Source: Bacillus tianshenii
GTDB lineage: Bacteria > Bacillota > Bacilli > Bacillales > Bacillaceae_N
Assembly (NCBI GenBank): GCA_020524525.2
Contig: CP129018.1
Coordinates: forward strand, 1-64,000
Direction: 5' to 3'
Length of the DNA: 64,000 nucleotides
Positions 24,252 to 32,713 of this stretch are shown piece after piece. A model generated the notes under the pieces. The model did not search any database, was not told the DNA's origin, and saw only the letters and a program-made list of their open reading frames with translations. A program made the translations under genes and the position numbers. Position 1 is the first letter of the stretch. Each line of letters opens with the position of its first letter.

Positions 24252-24285
24252 GAAGTCTTCAACTAAGGGAAGGCTTCTTTTTTTT
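24251..24285 (+). terminator. terminator after the MASE3 kinase
   Basis: AGAAGTCTTC / GAAGGCTTCT (one G-U) followed by TTTTTTT; the stem starts in the stop codon. Confidence 0.85.
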
Positions 24286-24296
24286 GTCCATTTCTC

Positions 24297-24407
24297 TAGG
24301 GGGATTCCCCGAGTATGTTGGAATTGTTAATAGCTAATGCGAAAGAATAAAGGAACGGTGCGGATGGTGGGTCTAGCAGGTAATTTATTTTATAGGGATT
24401 CCCCCGA
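24297..24407. repeat. two GGGATTCCCC(C)GA repeats, candidate operators
   Basis: TAGGGGGATTCCCCGA at 24297-24312 and TAGGGATTCCCCCGA at 24393-24407, each near-palindromic, 94 bp apart in the 230-bp gap before the degenerate kinase gene. Such GC-rich blocks stand out in A+T-rich intergenic DNA. Confidence 0.5.
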
Positions 24408-24481
24408 TACAAATTATCTGGAAAAATATCCATAATAGTTAATAACAAGAACATCATATCTAAATCTCCGGAGGGTTTAAT

Positions 24482-25237
24482 ATGAAAAACTCATTAAATA
24501 AGCAATTGATAGATACCATTCAATCCTATTCAGAGGAATTGTCAAATATATTTAAACAAATGGCAAATGAATTAGAACATATTCAAATTGAAAATACAGG
24601 AGATCCAATTCAATATGAATTAAAGGAAATGATGAAGATAACAGCAGCAGAGAAGCAACGATTTTCAGATGAGCTTTATCATGATATTGCTCAATCGATC
24701 TATAGCTTATTATTACGTATTAAAATGATGCGGAACTTGCCTGATGACCCACAAGTACAATCTTCCTTACAAGAAATAGAGGTTGTGATGGATGGGATCC
24801 TAGGAAAGGTTCGGAATCTCTCATTCGAAATCTACCCTTTAATGCTTGAAGACCTTGGGTTTCTAGCAACATTACGTTCACTTATTCGAAAAATCAATGA
24901 TGAGCATCAGAAAGAGATTAACCTTGAGGTAAAAGGAATTGCTACAGAGCTGAAAGTAGAACTGGATGCTTTTCTTTATCAAGTTTGCCACGATGTATTA
25001 GAGTCTCTCGTTGTTCGCAAAGATGTGAGAGCTTGTAATATAGAAATTGCATTTCGCGATCACCAGATTGAAGTCGTTTTTCTAATGGATGAAGCATCTG
25101 CGATAGAAAAGAATGAATTGAACGAAGAATTATTAATTGTAAGGAAGCGGGTTGAATATTGGAAAGGAAGCTTTGAGCTTCAAACAAACCAAGCCAATTA
25201 TGTTGTGAAAGTAGTGGTGAAAGTTCAGGAAGGATAA
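24482..25237 (+). CDS. HisKA_3-type kinase-like protein lacking ATP-binding motifs
   Basis: Soluble 251-aa protein resembling the C-terminal half of NarX/DegS kinases. A helical segment (about residues 10-55) leads to a dimerisation/phosphoacceptor helix with a histidine in the expected place (RFSDELYHDIAQSIYSLLL), then YPLMLEDLGFLATLRSL, as in true kinases (RPSALDDLGLIPALRS in the upstream kinase). Beyond this the ATPase domain is degenerate: no N box, no DxGxG and no GLGL motif can be found, although the secondary-structure rhythm persists. It has no membrane or sensor domain. It may be a pseudokinase, a heterodimer partner of the upstream kinase, or a phosphotransfer protein. ATG 24482 has GGAGGG upstream. 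A GGDEF-EAL gene follows after 57 nt. Confidence 0.75.
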   Translation: MKNSLNKQLIDTIQSYSEELSNIFKQMANELEHIQIENTGDPIQYELKEMMKITAAEKQRFSDELYHDIAQSIYSLLLRIKMMRNLPDDPQVQSSLQEIEVVMDGILGKVRNLSFEIYPLMLEDLGFLATLRSLIRKINDEHQKEINLEVKGIATELKVELDAFLYQVCHDVLESLVVRKDVRACNIEIAFRDHQIEVVFLMDEASAIEKNELNEELLIVRKRVEYWKGSFELQTNQANYVVKVVVKVQEG

Positions 25238-25294
25238 AGGGAAAGTCAGGTACGACAGGTAATTTCATTTTCTTATGAAGAGGTGGGAAGTTGA

Positions 25295-26704
25295 ATGGGC
25301 GTAAATAACGAAACGAAGCAAAGCTTTAAGCAGACACTGTCTACGGCAATTGGAGCGTTATCAAATATCAGTTCAAAAGGTTTAAAATTAAAGGGAAAAT
25401 CTTCAGGGGAAAACCATAAACAATTGAATTATTATGATAGCCTTACTAATCTGCCGAATCGTACCTACACGAAGCAACTTCTTCAAGAAATGCTCGATAA
25501 CGAAAATGTGAAGAACCTTACTGTCTTATACCTTGATATTGAACGGTTTAAGAAATTGAACGATTCTTTCGGATATGAATATGGAGATTTGGTTATTCAG
25601 CAAGTGGCAGAAAAGATTGCATGTCATTTTAACCATAAGGGAATTCTTTCACGCTTTGGCTCTGATGAATTTGTTTTCATTCTCTATCCTCACCAAGCGA
25701 AAGAAAACGTCAGACAAATCATTGATGATATTTCCACACTCTTTCGTGCTCCGCTTGATATTGGCAGTCATACGTTTTATATCAACCTTCATGCTGGTGT
25801 TTCCTACTACCCGCAAGATGGAATGACAGCTAATGTATTAATTAATCATGCAGAAGCTGCGTTGAATGCTGCAAAAGATACGAATAGACGTTGTGCCTTT
25901 TACAAGCCTGAGTTAAATATGAGAAATTATGATGAACTTATTCTTGAAAGCTACCTTTATGAGGCATTAGAAAAGGATGAGTTCGAGCTTCATTTTCAGC
26001 CACAGTATCATTCAAAGACGAATAAAATTGTTGGTGTAGAAGCATTGTTGCGTTGGAATCATCCAGAGATCGGATATATCCCACCTGATAAATTCATTCC
26101 AACCGCCGAACAAACAGGATTAATTGAAACGATTGGGTTATGGGTTTTAAGGAAATCATGTGAGCAGCTGCAAAAGTGGCGGAGGAAAGGGTATGAAGAA
26201 CTCAAGCTATCTGTTAATCTTTCTCTTCGTCAATTAGTACACGATGATTTTGTAGATGAGGTAAAGACGATTATTGAAGAAACGTCCATTCCTGCGGAAA
26301 ACCTTACTCTTGAAATAACAGAGAGTTTATCCATGGATTATAAACGATTTATTCCTATTCTAAAGGATTTGAAGACGTTAGGGCTTAAGCTTGCAATTGA
26401 TGATTTCGGAACTGGGTATAGCTCTTTATCATATTTGAAACAACTTCCGATAGATTTCTTGAAAATTGACCGCCTATTTATTGATGACATGATGAAGGAT
26501 GTAAAGTCGCTTCTTATTGTACGTACAATTATTTCCCTATCTGAACATCTGAAATTAGATGTCATTGCAGAAGGTGTAGAAACAATCGAACAGTTGGAAT
26601 TGCTTAAAGAAAGTGAATGTCATCTACTGCAAGGGTATTTTATAAGTAAGCCTGTTCCAGCTGTAGAAATTGATCGATTATTACCTTCGCTAAGTCTTGC
26701 ATAA
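25295..26704 (+). CDS. GGDEF-EAL protein, probable c-di-GMP phosphodiesterase
   Basis: A 469-aa cytosolic protein. A basic, unstructured N-terminus (1-45) precedes a GGDEF domain (about 45-205) whose active site reads RFGSDEF instead of GGDEF, so cyclase activity is probably lost. The EAL domain (about 215-465) looks complete: EALLRWNHP, LEITESLSMD, the metal-binding IDDFGTGYSSL, LKIDRLFIDD, IAEGVET and LQGYFISKP. It is therefore likely to break down c-di-GMP to pGpG, with the GSDEF domain possibly sensing GTP. ATG 25295 follows AGAGGTGGG. It is 57 nt after the degenerate kinase gene and probably co-transcribed with it, ending at a terminator. No membrane segment is present. Confidence 0.92.
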   Translation: MGVNNETKQSFKQTLSTAIGALSNISSKGLKLKGKSSGENHKQLNYYDSLTNLPNRTYTKQLLQEMLDNENVKNLTVLYLDIERFKKLNDSFGYEYGDLVIQQVAEKIACHFNHKGILSRFGSDEFVFILYPHQAKENVRQIIDDISTLFRAPLDIGSHTFYINLHAGVSYYPQDGMTANVLINHAEAALNAAKDTNRRCAFYKPELNMRNYDELILESYLYEALEKDEFELHFQPQYHSKTNKIVGVEALLRWNHPEIGYIPPDKFIPTAEQTGLIETIGLWVLRKSCEQLQKWRRKGYEELKLSVNLSLRQLVHDDFVDEVKTIIEETSIPAENLTLEITESLSMDYKRFIPILKDLKTLGLKLAIDDFGTGYSSLSYLKQLPIDFLKIDRLFIDDMMKDVKSLLIVRTIISLSEHLKLDVIAEGVETIEQLELLKESECHLLQGYFISKPVPAVEIDRLLPSLSLA

Positions 26705-26707
26705 CAT

Positions 26708-26731
26708 AAAGCCAGCACTGCTGGCTTTTTC
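26708..26731 (+). terminator. terminator after the GGDEF-EAL gene
   Basis: AAAGCCAGCA / (C)TGCTGGCTTT with TT run. It reuses the CCAGCA core seen in the 13807 terminator. Confidence 0.88.
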
Positions 26732-26867
26732 AGATCCATTATAAGTAAAATAAGCAACTATTTTGTTAAAAAATATAAAATAATGTAGAAATGTTACACA
26801 AGTATAGTATTATTTTCATGAGAGAGGCTTTTGTAATAGTCGAAAAATGTAAAAAGGGGGAGTTCGG

Positions 26868-28553
26868 ATGATTCGCAACCTTAGCATTCGAAAGAAGTTA
26901 AACCTCAGCTTCTTTACGATGACAGCTTTTTTAGCAATTGTTATTATCATTGGTCTTATTAACACGAACGAGACGAATCGTTCTTTAGAACATATTAATG
27001 TTGAGGAAGAAGTAATGGCCGCATACAATGACATTGCCTTTCATGTTGTACGTGCAAATGCAGCTGTGCGTGGCTACATGCTCTATCAAGACGATTTAAT
27101 GCGAGATAACCATTATGAAATTCGTAAACAAGCACATGCAGCAATTGAAAAAGTGAAAGAGCTTGATGGGGAAAGTTCAGATTTCAAGGAATTTGAGAAC
27201 AACTTTTTAGCTTGGGAAGAAGCGATTGATAAAGAGGTGTTTTCTCTTATTGATAACGGCCAAATTGCTGAAGCAGCAGCTGTTTCAAAGCCGATCTTAG
27301 GGGAAGGTTCTCGTACGCTCGTGCTTTTTTCAAAGGAAATGGCAAACAAAAAGAATGCAGAAATTATAAGCCTTACAGATAAAATAGAGAAAAACGGTGA
27401 CAAGAATTTCTTGATTATGCTTGTAGTTGGCTTAATTGCTGCAGTGGTAAGCGTAAGTATTGCGCTAGTTTTTGGACGTCGGATTACTAAAGCAATTGAC
27501 GACATCGTAAAGAATATAACTGAATTTGCGAGTGGGAACCTGACGATTAACATTAAATCAAATCGAAGTGATGAGCTTGGTCAGTTAGCAAAAGCGATCA
27601 ATGCCATGGCTGATCATCTCAAAGGCATGCTAAAAGGAATAGCAAATTCCTCTGATCGTGTTGCAGCAACTTCCGAAGAATTAACAGCAAGCAGTGAAGA
27701 AGTCAGCAAAGCAAACGAACAAATTAGTGAGTCGATTCAAGAGATTTCAACAGGTATTGAAAAGCAAAATGAAAGAACGAAAGATTCAGGCGAACATGTC
27801 GATCACATTTCAAATGAGATGCAGCATATTAATGAAAATATTAAAAATGTTAACCAAGTCGTTTCTGATACAACCACAGTTGCAGGAAATGGCCGAGAGA
27901 TCGTAGCTAAAGTTGTGAATCAAATGGATGTGATTCTTGCTAAGACAGATTCCATCACAGAAGCTCTTCATTCATTGAATGATAAGTCAACCAACATCGG
28001 GAAAATGGTTGTGCTCATTTCTGATATTGCTGAGCAGACAAATTTATTAGCGCTGAACGCATCAATAGAGGCAGCTCGAGCAGGGGAGCATGGGAAAGGC
28101 TTTGCAGTTGTTGCGAATGAAGTAAGAAAACTGGCCGAACAATCTGCAGGTGCTGCTCAACAAATTCGCGCTTTAACAGATGAAATTACCTCTGAGACAT
28201 CAAGCATTGTGAAAGCTATGGATGATAACAATGAATCAGTTCATAACGGCAAAACGTATGCGGATCAAACAGATGATTCGTTCGAACACATTCATCAAGC
28301 TGTTGCTCAGGTTCATGAACAAACGTTATCAGTAACCCAAGTAATTGAAAAGATCAACGAAGATATTCAATATCTCGTGCATGATTTTAAAGATATGTTA
28401 GAGGTATCGGAGAATTCGGTAGACCATGTGCAAAGTGTTGCAGCATCAACTGAACAAGAAAACGCTGCTATGCAGGAAATTGCAGCAGCAGCACATGAAT
28501 TATCGAAGATGTCAGTTGAGCTACGTGAAGCTGTACATGTCTTTAAAGTGTAA
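26868..28553 (+). CDS. methyl-accepting chemotaxis protein
   Basis: Membrane chemoreceptor of 561 aa. Helix 1 (about residues 14-33, [19 protein letters not shown]), a helical extracellular sensor of about 145 residues (four-helix-bundle type), and helix 2 (about 180-202) lead into a HAMP domain ([20 protein letters not shown]) and a long coiled-coil signalling domain. The hairpin tip, which contacts CheA and CheW, is intact: [20 protein letters not shown], then [16 protein letters not shown]. No CheR/CheB-docking pentapeptide ends the protein, as is usual in Bacillus. ATG 26868 has AAAAAGGGGG upstream. It stands alone between two terminators. The ligand is unknown, and no clear sigma-D promoter was identified in the 163-bp gap upstream. 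Confidence 0.95.
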   Translation: MIRNLSIRKKLNLSFFTMTAFLAIVIIIGLINTNETNRSLEHINVEEEVMAAYNDIAFHVVRANAAVRGYMLYQDDLMRDNHYEIRKQAHAAIEKVKELDGESSDFKEFENNFLAWEEAIDKEVFSLIDNGQIAEAAAVSKPILGEGSRTLVLFSKEMANKKNAEIISLTDKIEKNGDKNFLIMLVVGLIAAVVSVSIALVFGRRITKAIDDIVKNITEFASGNLTINIKSNRSDELGQLAKAINAMADHLKGMLKGIANSSDRVAATSEELTASSEEVSKANEQISESIQEISTGIEKQNERTKDSGEHVDHISNEMQHINENIKNVNQVVSDTTTVAGNGREIVAKVVNQMDVILAKTDSITEALHSLNDKSTNIGKMVVLISDIAEQTNLLALNASIEAARAGEHGKGFAVVANEVRKLAEQSAGAAQQIRALTDEITSETSSIVKAMDDNNESVHNGKTYADQTDDSFEHIHQAVAQVHEQTLSVTQVIEKINEDIQYLVHDFKDMLEVSENSVDHVQSVAASTEQENAAMQEIAAAAHELSKMSVELREAVHVFKV

Positions 28554-28560
28554 CAATAAC

Positions 28561-28600
28561 AAGCTCTTGTCTAGTTGTTTAGGCAAGAGTTTTTCTTTTT
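28561..28600 (+). terminator. terminator after the chemoreceptor gene
   Basis: AAGCTCTTG(T/C)CTA...-type stem with CAAGAGT and a following TTTTTCTTTTT run. Confidence 0.85.
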
Positions 28601-28684
28601 AGATTATAGAGTGAATGAGTTAGAATATGGTATACTTGAAAACAAAATAAAAACAGATCTACATACAGGAAAGGAGCATGCGAT

Positions 28685-28888
28685 ATGATTCATCAAAATT
28701 GGAAAGAGAGCAAAACAATTAAGACATTAAAGTGCCTCCATACAAATGCAAAGAAATATACGGTTGAAAATGTTTTGACAGCCGGCAAAACATATGAGGT
28801 GAAAAATGAAACTGAAGAGTTTTATTTCATCGTTGATAATACGGGCCGAGTAGGCGGCTTTAACAAGGAATATTTTGAAGAAGTATAA
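28685..28888 (+). CDS. small protein, DUF6501-like, unknown function
   Basis: A 67-aa soluble protein beginning MIHQNWKESKTIKTLKCLH and ending RVGGFNKEYFEEV. It resembles small conserved Bacillaceae proteins (recalled as DUF6501), but the family assignment is from memory. The composition suggests a small beta-rich fold; no cysteine pair or nucleic-acid motif is visible. ATG 28685 is preceded by AAAGGAG at a good distance (8-9 nt). The gene is monocistronic, with a promoter-like ATATGGTATACTTGAAAA stretch upstream, and ends at a strong terminator that it shares with the convergent carboxypeptidase gene. Confidence 0.75.
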   Translation: MIHQNWKESKTIKTLKCLHTNAKKYTVENVLTAGKTYEVKNETEEFYFIVDNTGRVGGFNKEYFEEV

Positions 28889-28893
28889 GAACA

Positions 28894-28938
28894 AAAGAGA
28901 AGCAGAGTTGGTCATCACTCGACCGACTCTGCTTCTTT
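28894..28938. terminator. bidirectional terminator overlapping the carboxypeptidase 3' end
   Basis: AGAAGCAGAGTTGGTC / GACCGACTCTGCTTCT, a 16-bp stem (one G-U), with A- and T-runs on the two sides. The minus-strand stop codon lies in the loop. Confidence 0.92.
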
Positions 28939-30606
28939 TAATTCTTCTGTTTGGATTTGAGGCTCCTCTTTCATTGTATCGTTCGTTTGTTCTGTTAGCT
29001 CATTTGCTGTACGTTCAGTCTTAGATTCTATAAGGAGTATTCTGCCTTCTGGTTTCCAAGTAAGTGTGCTTCCTAACCATTTTGCTAAGCGGGCTGGAAT
29101 ATAAGTTTGTCCATTATAAAGCGTTGGAGCCTTCTGTAAGTCAATTGATTGCTCATTAATATAAGCAAGGGTGTTTCCAATTTCAATATTCAAGGAAGTA
29201 TTTTGGTTTTCTAATGTTATCATCTTCCCATTTGGTTGAACGGATAAATTTAAGTTATATGCTTTTGCAAACTCTCTTACAGGGAGAAATAAATTTCCGT
29301 TTTCAAATAAAAGATTTTGTATTGGCTTTTGGTTTATATAAATATGCCCATTTTGATTTAATTCTTGTGCATATAGTTGATTTAAGCGCTCAACTTCTTG
29401 GTCGAACTGCTTAGTGACTAAAACGAACTCTTCTTGTAATGTAATTGCTTCTTCAAGCTGCTCTAATGCAATAAGAATGTTGAATAGTTTTTCTTTTGTG
29501 TCGTTCAGTACAGCGTCGGTTAATTGGTTTTGTTTATATTGAGCTAGCTGCGTTTGATAGCTTTGCAATAACTGTTCTTTTTGTTTGATTTTTATTCCAT
29601 TTCTCGCTAACCAAAGCTTATGCCCTTCTTCAGCTATCCACAAGCCAACCTCTTTATTTCGGTTCCAAATTTCTGGGAATACAGACAGCGGAACGTGTGT
29701 ATGACCTACATAGTAACTGATTTCAGGGGTAAATCCAGGGCGTCCAAATTCTTGAATGAACCAATCTGTATAACCGCCACCAGATGGATTCATTCGTGGG
29801 GTAACAAGAGTGTAATCGGTGTAATCTTTGAAAGTGCGCGCTAGTTGCTTGTCTCGCTGTAAGTTTTCAGGTTTATTATTAAAATACCAATATAGGATTC
29901 TACCAGAAGAGTGATAGGCGACAGCAATTTCAGGATTAATTTCCTTTGTAAACTTATGTATTGCTTGTGTTTCTAATGTTTGTAATGGTTTATTTCCTTT
30001 GTGATGAGAAAAAGCAGGATATGATTTATTATAACGAATGTTTTCCCAGTCAGCCGGATATTGACGGTTTAAATCAATGCCTTGTGCATTTGCTTTCCAA
30101 CGTTTGAAGTCAGTGCTTCCTCCATTTAAGCGAATAAGTTGTTTTTGAACGTTTTGTGGGAACGCCTTTACTCCAAATTGTTGAAGAGTAACGCCGTCAG
30201 GATTAACCATTGGAACAAACCAAATCGATGTTTCATTTAAAATTTCTTTAGCTGGATATTTTCCGATGGTTGCATTGTTCTCATATGCACTGGCGTATTG
30301 TTCCATCATCTTCATTAACAAGGTAGACGTCATCCATTCTCTTGCATGGTGAGCCCCGTTTAAGAAGACAGTCGAACTTCCATTTCCAAGCTTTACAGCC
30401 CAAAGGTCTCTGCCGTAAGGGGTTTTACCAATGGAATGATATTGAATGAGGTGTGGATAGGCTTTCTGTAATTGTTGAATATCTTTTGTCAAACGCTCAT
30501 ACGAATAGACTTGCTGTGTTTTGACAATTGGCTCGCTTGCATAAACGGTGGAAGTCGTTTGAAGCAGAAGTGCAAAGCCAATGATGATAGATACAAACTT
30601 TTTCAT
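28915..30606 (-). CDS. secreted M14 zinc carboxypeptidase with C-terminal CuAO-N-type domain
   Basis: Exported 563-aa metallopeptidase. A signal peptide (MKKFVSIIIGFALLLQTTST, VYASE) precedes an M14 domain (about residues 30-330). The zinc ligands and catalytic residues are present: HXXE in NGAHHAREWMT, GIDLNRQYP, the third His in VAYHSSG and the catalytic Glu in FTPEISYYVGH. A coiled-coil linker (335-415) leads to a copper-amine-oxidase N-like domain (LFLPVREFAKAYNLNL, YIPARLAKWLGSTLTW), also found in the GH26-like protein at 11828. The substrate may be peptidoglycan stem peptides (gamma-D-Glu-diamino acid type) or proteins. ATG 30606 is chosen for its TAAGGAGG. It ends inside the shared terminator. 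Confidence 0.88.
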   Translation of the reverse strand: MKKFVSIIIGFALLLQTTSTVYASEPIVKTQQVYSYERLTKDIQQLQKAYPHLIQYHSIGKTPYGRDLWAVKLGNGSSTVFLNGAHHAREWMTSTLLMKMMEQYASAYENNATIGKYPAKEILNETSIWFVPMVNPDGVTLQQFGVKAFPQNVQKQLIRLNGGSTDFKRWKANAQGIDLNRQYPADWENIRYNKSYPAFSHHKGNKPLQTLETQAIHKFTKEINPEIAVAYHSSGRILYWYFNNKPENLQRDKQLARTFKDYTDYTLVTPRMNPSGGGYTDWFIQEFGRPGFTPEISYYVGHTHVPLSVFPEIWNRNKEVGLWIAEEGHKLWLARNGIKIKQKEQLLQSYQTQLAQYKQNQLTDAVLNDTKEKLFNILIALEQLEEAITLQEEFVLVTKQFDQEVERLNQLYAQELNQNGHIYINQKPIQNLLFENGNLFLPVREFAKAYNLNLSVQPNGKMITLENQNTSLNIEIGNTLAYINEQSIDLQKAPTLYNGQTYIPARLAKWLGSTLTWKPEGRILLIESKTERTANELTEQTNDTMKEEPQIQTEELKEAESVE

Positions 30607-30683
30607 ATTTTCCTCCTTAAAAATAGTATCAACCCTACCTATTAAATCGGTTAACATCTGTCTATCTTTAAGAGGTTAAAGCA

Positions 30684-30714
30684 TAAAAAAACTCAGAAGC
30701 AGTTCGCTTCCGAG
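30684..30714 (-). terminator. terminator of the GH66 gene
   Basis: On the minus strand CTCGGAAGC / GCTTCTGAG then TTTTTTTATG, directly after the GH66 stop. Confidence 0.9.
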
Positions 30715-30721
30715 CAGATGG

Positions 30722-32473
30722 TTACTTATATTCAATGACAACCATATCCCAATATTTTAGTCTCGGGACTTTGAAGGTCAGCTTATTGTTCTTTTGTTTG
30801 AAGGATAATGAGGCAGGTGCCCCTCCATTAAAGTCAGGAGAAGCATACCAAATTTTGTTGACATCAAGCGATTCTTTCAATGATACTGGAAGGTTTCTTT
30901 GTGCTTTTGGTTCTGTTTGGGTCCCGTTTGTATCCTGCCAGTTCATATGCTTTACATTAGTAAAATTGAGAAGGTGAAGAACTTTTTTATTTTCTTTCCC
31001 TTTTGAAAATACCCACACTTTTCCTTTTGTAGGTTTTTGTGAAAGTTTAGTAGTACTTTTGTTGACTAGCTTTAGTTCAGATGCTTTCATACGGTCGCGC
31101 AATAAGTTCTCATAGGCAGTGAGAAAGTCATAATAGTTGATTAGGCTTTCTTTCAGTTGTTTGTCCATTTTTAATTTGTTGTGCGGGAAGTATTCTTTAG
31201 ATAGCATATGTTCACCAAGCTCTAGATGCGCCCCACCTGATGCAAATATAACACTGTTCGTAAGTAAAACCCCAGGTGTGTTAAAGGAGCCTTTCCGATT
31301 AGAAAGGTTGGAGTTCATATAAGCAGCTAAGACTGTGTTCTTTTGGTGATAGGTCAGTTCGTTGTTCTCATCAATAATTTGTTTGAGCTTACTGTAGTTG
31401 CTATTAGGGTCCTGAACTTCGCTATAGAGAAAATCGACGGGCGTTTTACTTATATATTCTTGACCATATTGATCCACTGCGTTCATGACTAGGTCATTAT
31501 TAATTTGTTCTTTTGCTTTGTTCAGAAATGGTTCATAAGAAGGCTCAAGACTTATTTTTGTAGCAGCAAAATTATAGACAGGACTCTTGTCGCCTAGTTG
31601 ATCAACATGCCATCCATCAAAGCCTAATGTATCCATCGCTTGCTTTTGGTTCTCAATAATGTAATCCTGCCAACCCTCGTGAAAAGGATTCAGTACGTAG
31701 AGATCACTTCGCCAATCATCAGGTGAGTTATGTGATGCATACGCTGTTCTTTCAGGGTTGCTGTAGAGGCGCCACCTTATTTGAATGCCTTGTTTCTTTG
31801 CTTGACTTTCAGCTCCGTAAAGCAGGTTATTAGCCATTGTATTCATATTTCTTAGCTGGGCAGACTGAATAGATGTTTTTATCGTTTTCAATGCCACATT
31901 TTGATTTGCGATATTTTTCCACTGTTTATCAGGTTTTTTTGCCGTGCCCTTCAACGGTTGGTGGTGCTTATACGCCCAATTATTAAATTGAATACCGTTA
32001 AGGTGGTAGCGATTTAACTCGTCTAATATAGAATCAATTTCTGCTTTGCTTTTTGGTGAAAAGTCCGATAAAAATCCATAGCGGGGAAATTGCGTCCAAT
32101 CTTTTGATACATCAACAGCAATTGTCTTTTTGTCAGAAGAATCATTTGTTTCGTATGTAATCATTGCAAGGTAACCTTTACCATTTTCTTTCGGCGGTGT
32201 CCATGTCCACTGATATGTTTTATCGTCAATATAAATGGATTTCGTTTCTATCGTTTTATCAAGGTGTTTGTACGTCACTTCCATCTTTCCGTAAGAAGAA
32301 CCCTTAAATTTTGCGGTAAACGTTACTTTTGAGCCAGGAGGATAATGCGATTTGTCGGTTTGTAAGGATTGGATCAATTCGTTCTGTTGCTTGCCTTCAC
32401 TACTATTAACACATGCAGTAAGAAAGAATAAGAGCAGACTTGTGAGTAAAAGAATTTTCCAGCTGTTTACCAT
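30722..32473 (-). CDS. GH66-family glucan hydrolase/transferase-like lipoprotein (dextranase type)
   Basis: Surface lipoprotein of 583 aa. The signal peptide ends in a lipobox, LTAC, with the lipidated Cys near residue 21. An N-terminal Ig-like domain (about 35-125) precedes a (beta/alpha)8 region resembling family 66, which includes dextranases and cycloisomaltooligosaccharide glucanotransferases: RYGFLSDFS, GIQFNNWAYKHHQP, the probable nucleophile in GFDGWHVDQLGD and the probable acid/base Glu in DFLYSEVQD. A beta domain closes the protein. It probably acts on alpha-1,6-glucan outside the membrane. The start at 32473 follows AAAGGAGAG. Next to it is the M14 peptidase, transcribed the same way but after a terminator. 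No sugar transporter accompanies it. Confidence 0.83.
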   Translation of the reverse strand: MVNSWKILLLTSLLLFFLTACVNSSEGKQQNELIQSLQTDKSHYPPGSKVTFTAKFKGSSYGKMEVTYKHLDKTIETKSIYIDDKTYQWTWTPPKENGKGYLAMITYETNDSSDKKTIAVDVSKDWTQFPRYGFLSDFSPKSKAEIDSILDELNRYHLNGIQFNNWAYKHHQPLKGTAKKPDKQWKNIANQNVALKTIKTSIQSAQLRNMNTMANNLLYGAESQAKKQGIQIRWRLYSNPERTAYASHNSPDDWRSDLYVLNPFHEGWQDYIIENQKQAMDTLGFDGWHVDQLGDKSPVYNFAATKISLEPSYEPFLNKAKEQINNDLVMNAVDQYGQEYISKTPVDFLYSEVQDPNSNYSKLKQIIDENNELTYHQKNTVLAAYMNSNLSNRKGSFNTPGVLLTNSVIFASGGAHLELGEHMLSKEYFPHNKLKMDKQLKESLINYYDFLTAYENLLRDRMKASELKLVNKSTTKLSQKPTKGKVWVFSKGKENKKVLHLLNFTNVKHMNWQDTNGTQTEPKAQRNLPVSLKESLDVNKIWYASPDFNGGAPASLSFKQKNNKLTFKVPRLKYWDMVVIEYK

Positions 32474-32498
32474 GTAACATTCTCTCCTTTAACATAGG

Positions 32499-32532
32499 AA
32501 ATAAGGGGCTGAACAATACAGCCCCTTATTTT
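32499..32532. terminator. hairpin in the leader of the GH66 gene
   Basis: AAATAAGGGGCTG / CAGCCCCTTATTT, a perfect 13-bp stem with a 7-nt loop, just upstream of the GH66 start. On the plus strand it is followed by TATTTTATG, yet no plus-strand gene precedes it. It may be an attenuator, an mRNA-stabilising 5' hairpin, or the terminator of an unseen transcript. Confidence 0.6.
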
Positions 32533-32616
32533 ATGTAACATTTCGACATGATAGACCTTCAGTGTATATCATTCGACAGGATAAGCCGCTTTTTGTACAT
32601 CATTTTCCACTGGAAA

Positions 32617-32682
32617 TTCATTGTGGATGTATTCCCTATTAATGGATTATTGCTGGATTGATAGGGGAATGAATACAATGAT
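32617..32682. repeat. imperfect inverted repeat upstream of the methyltransferase gene
   Basis: TGTATTCCCTATTAA (32628-32642) faces TTGATAGGGGAATGAATACA (32658-32677); the outer arms ATTCATTG / CAATGAT extend it. It lies 32-97 bp upstream of the methyltransferase start. Confidence 0.4.
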
Positions 32683-32713
32683 AGGTGTGTTTTTGAATGA
32701 TAGGAGGGCATTG

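Noticed and set aside
27113-27553. 146-codon open frame antisense to the chemoreceptor
   Set aside because: A low-complexity Ser/Ile-rich shadow of the coding frame, without a start site of its own.
32621-32713. N-terminal extension of the methyltransferase
   Set aside because: Lies in an inverted repeat, has no SD, and the family N-terminus begins after ATG 32714.
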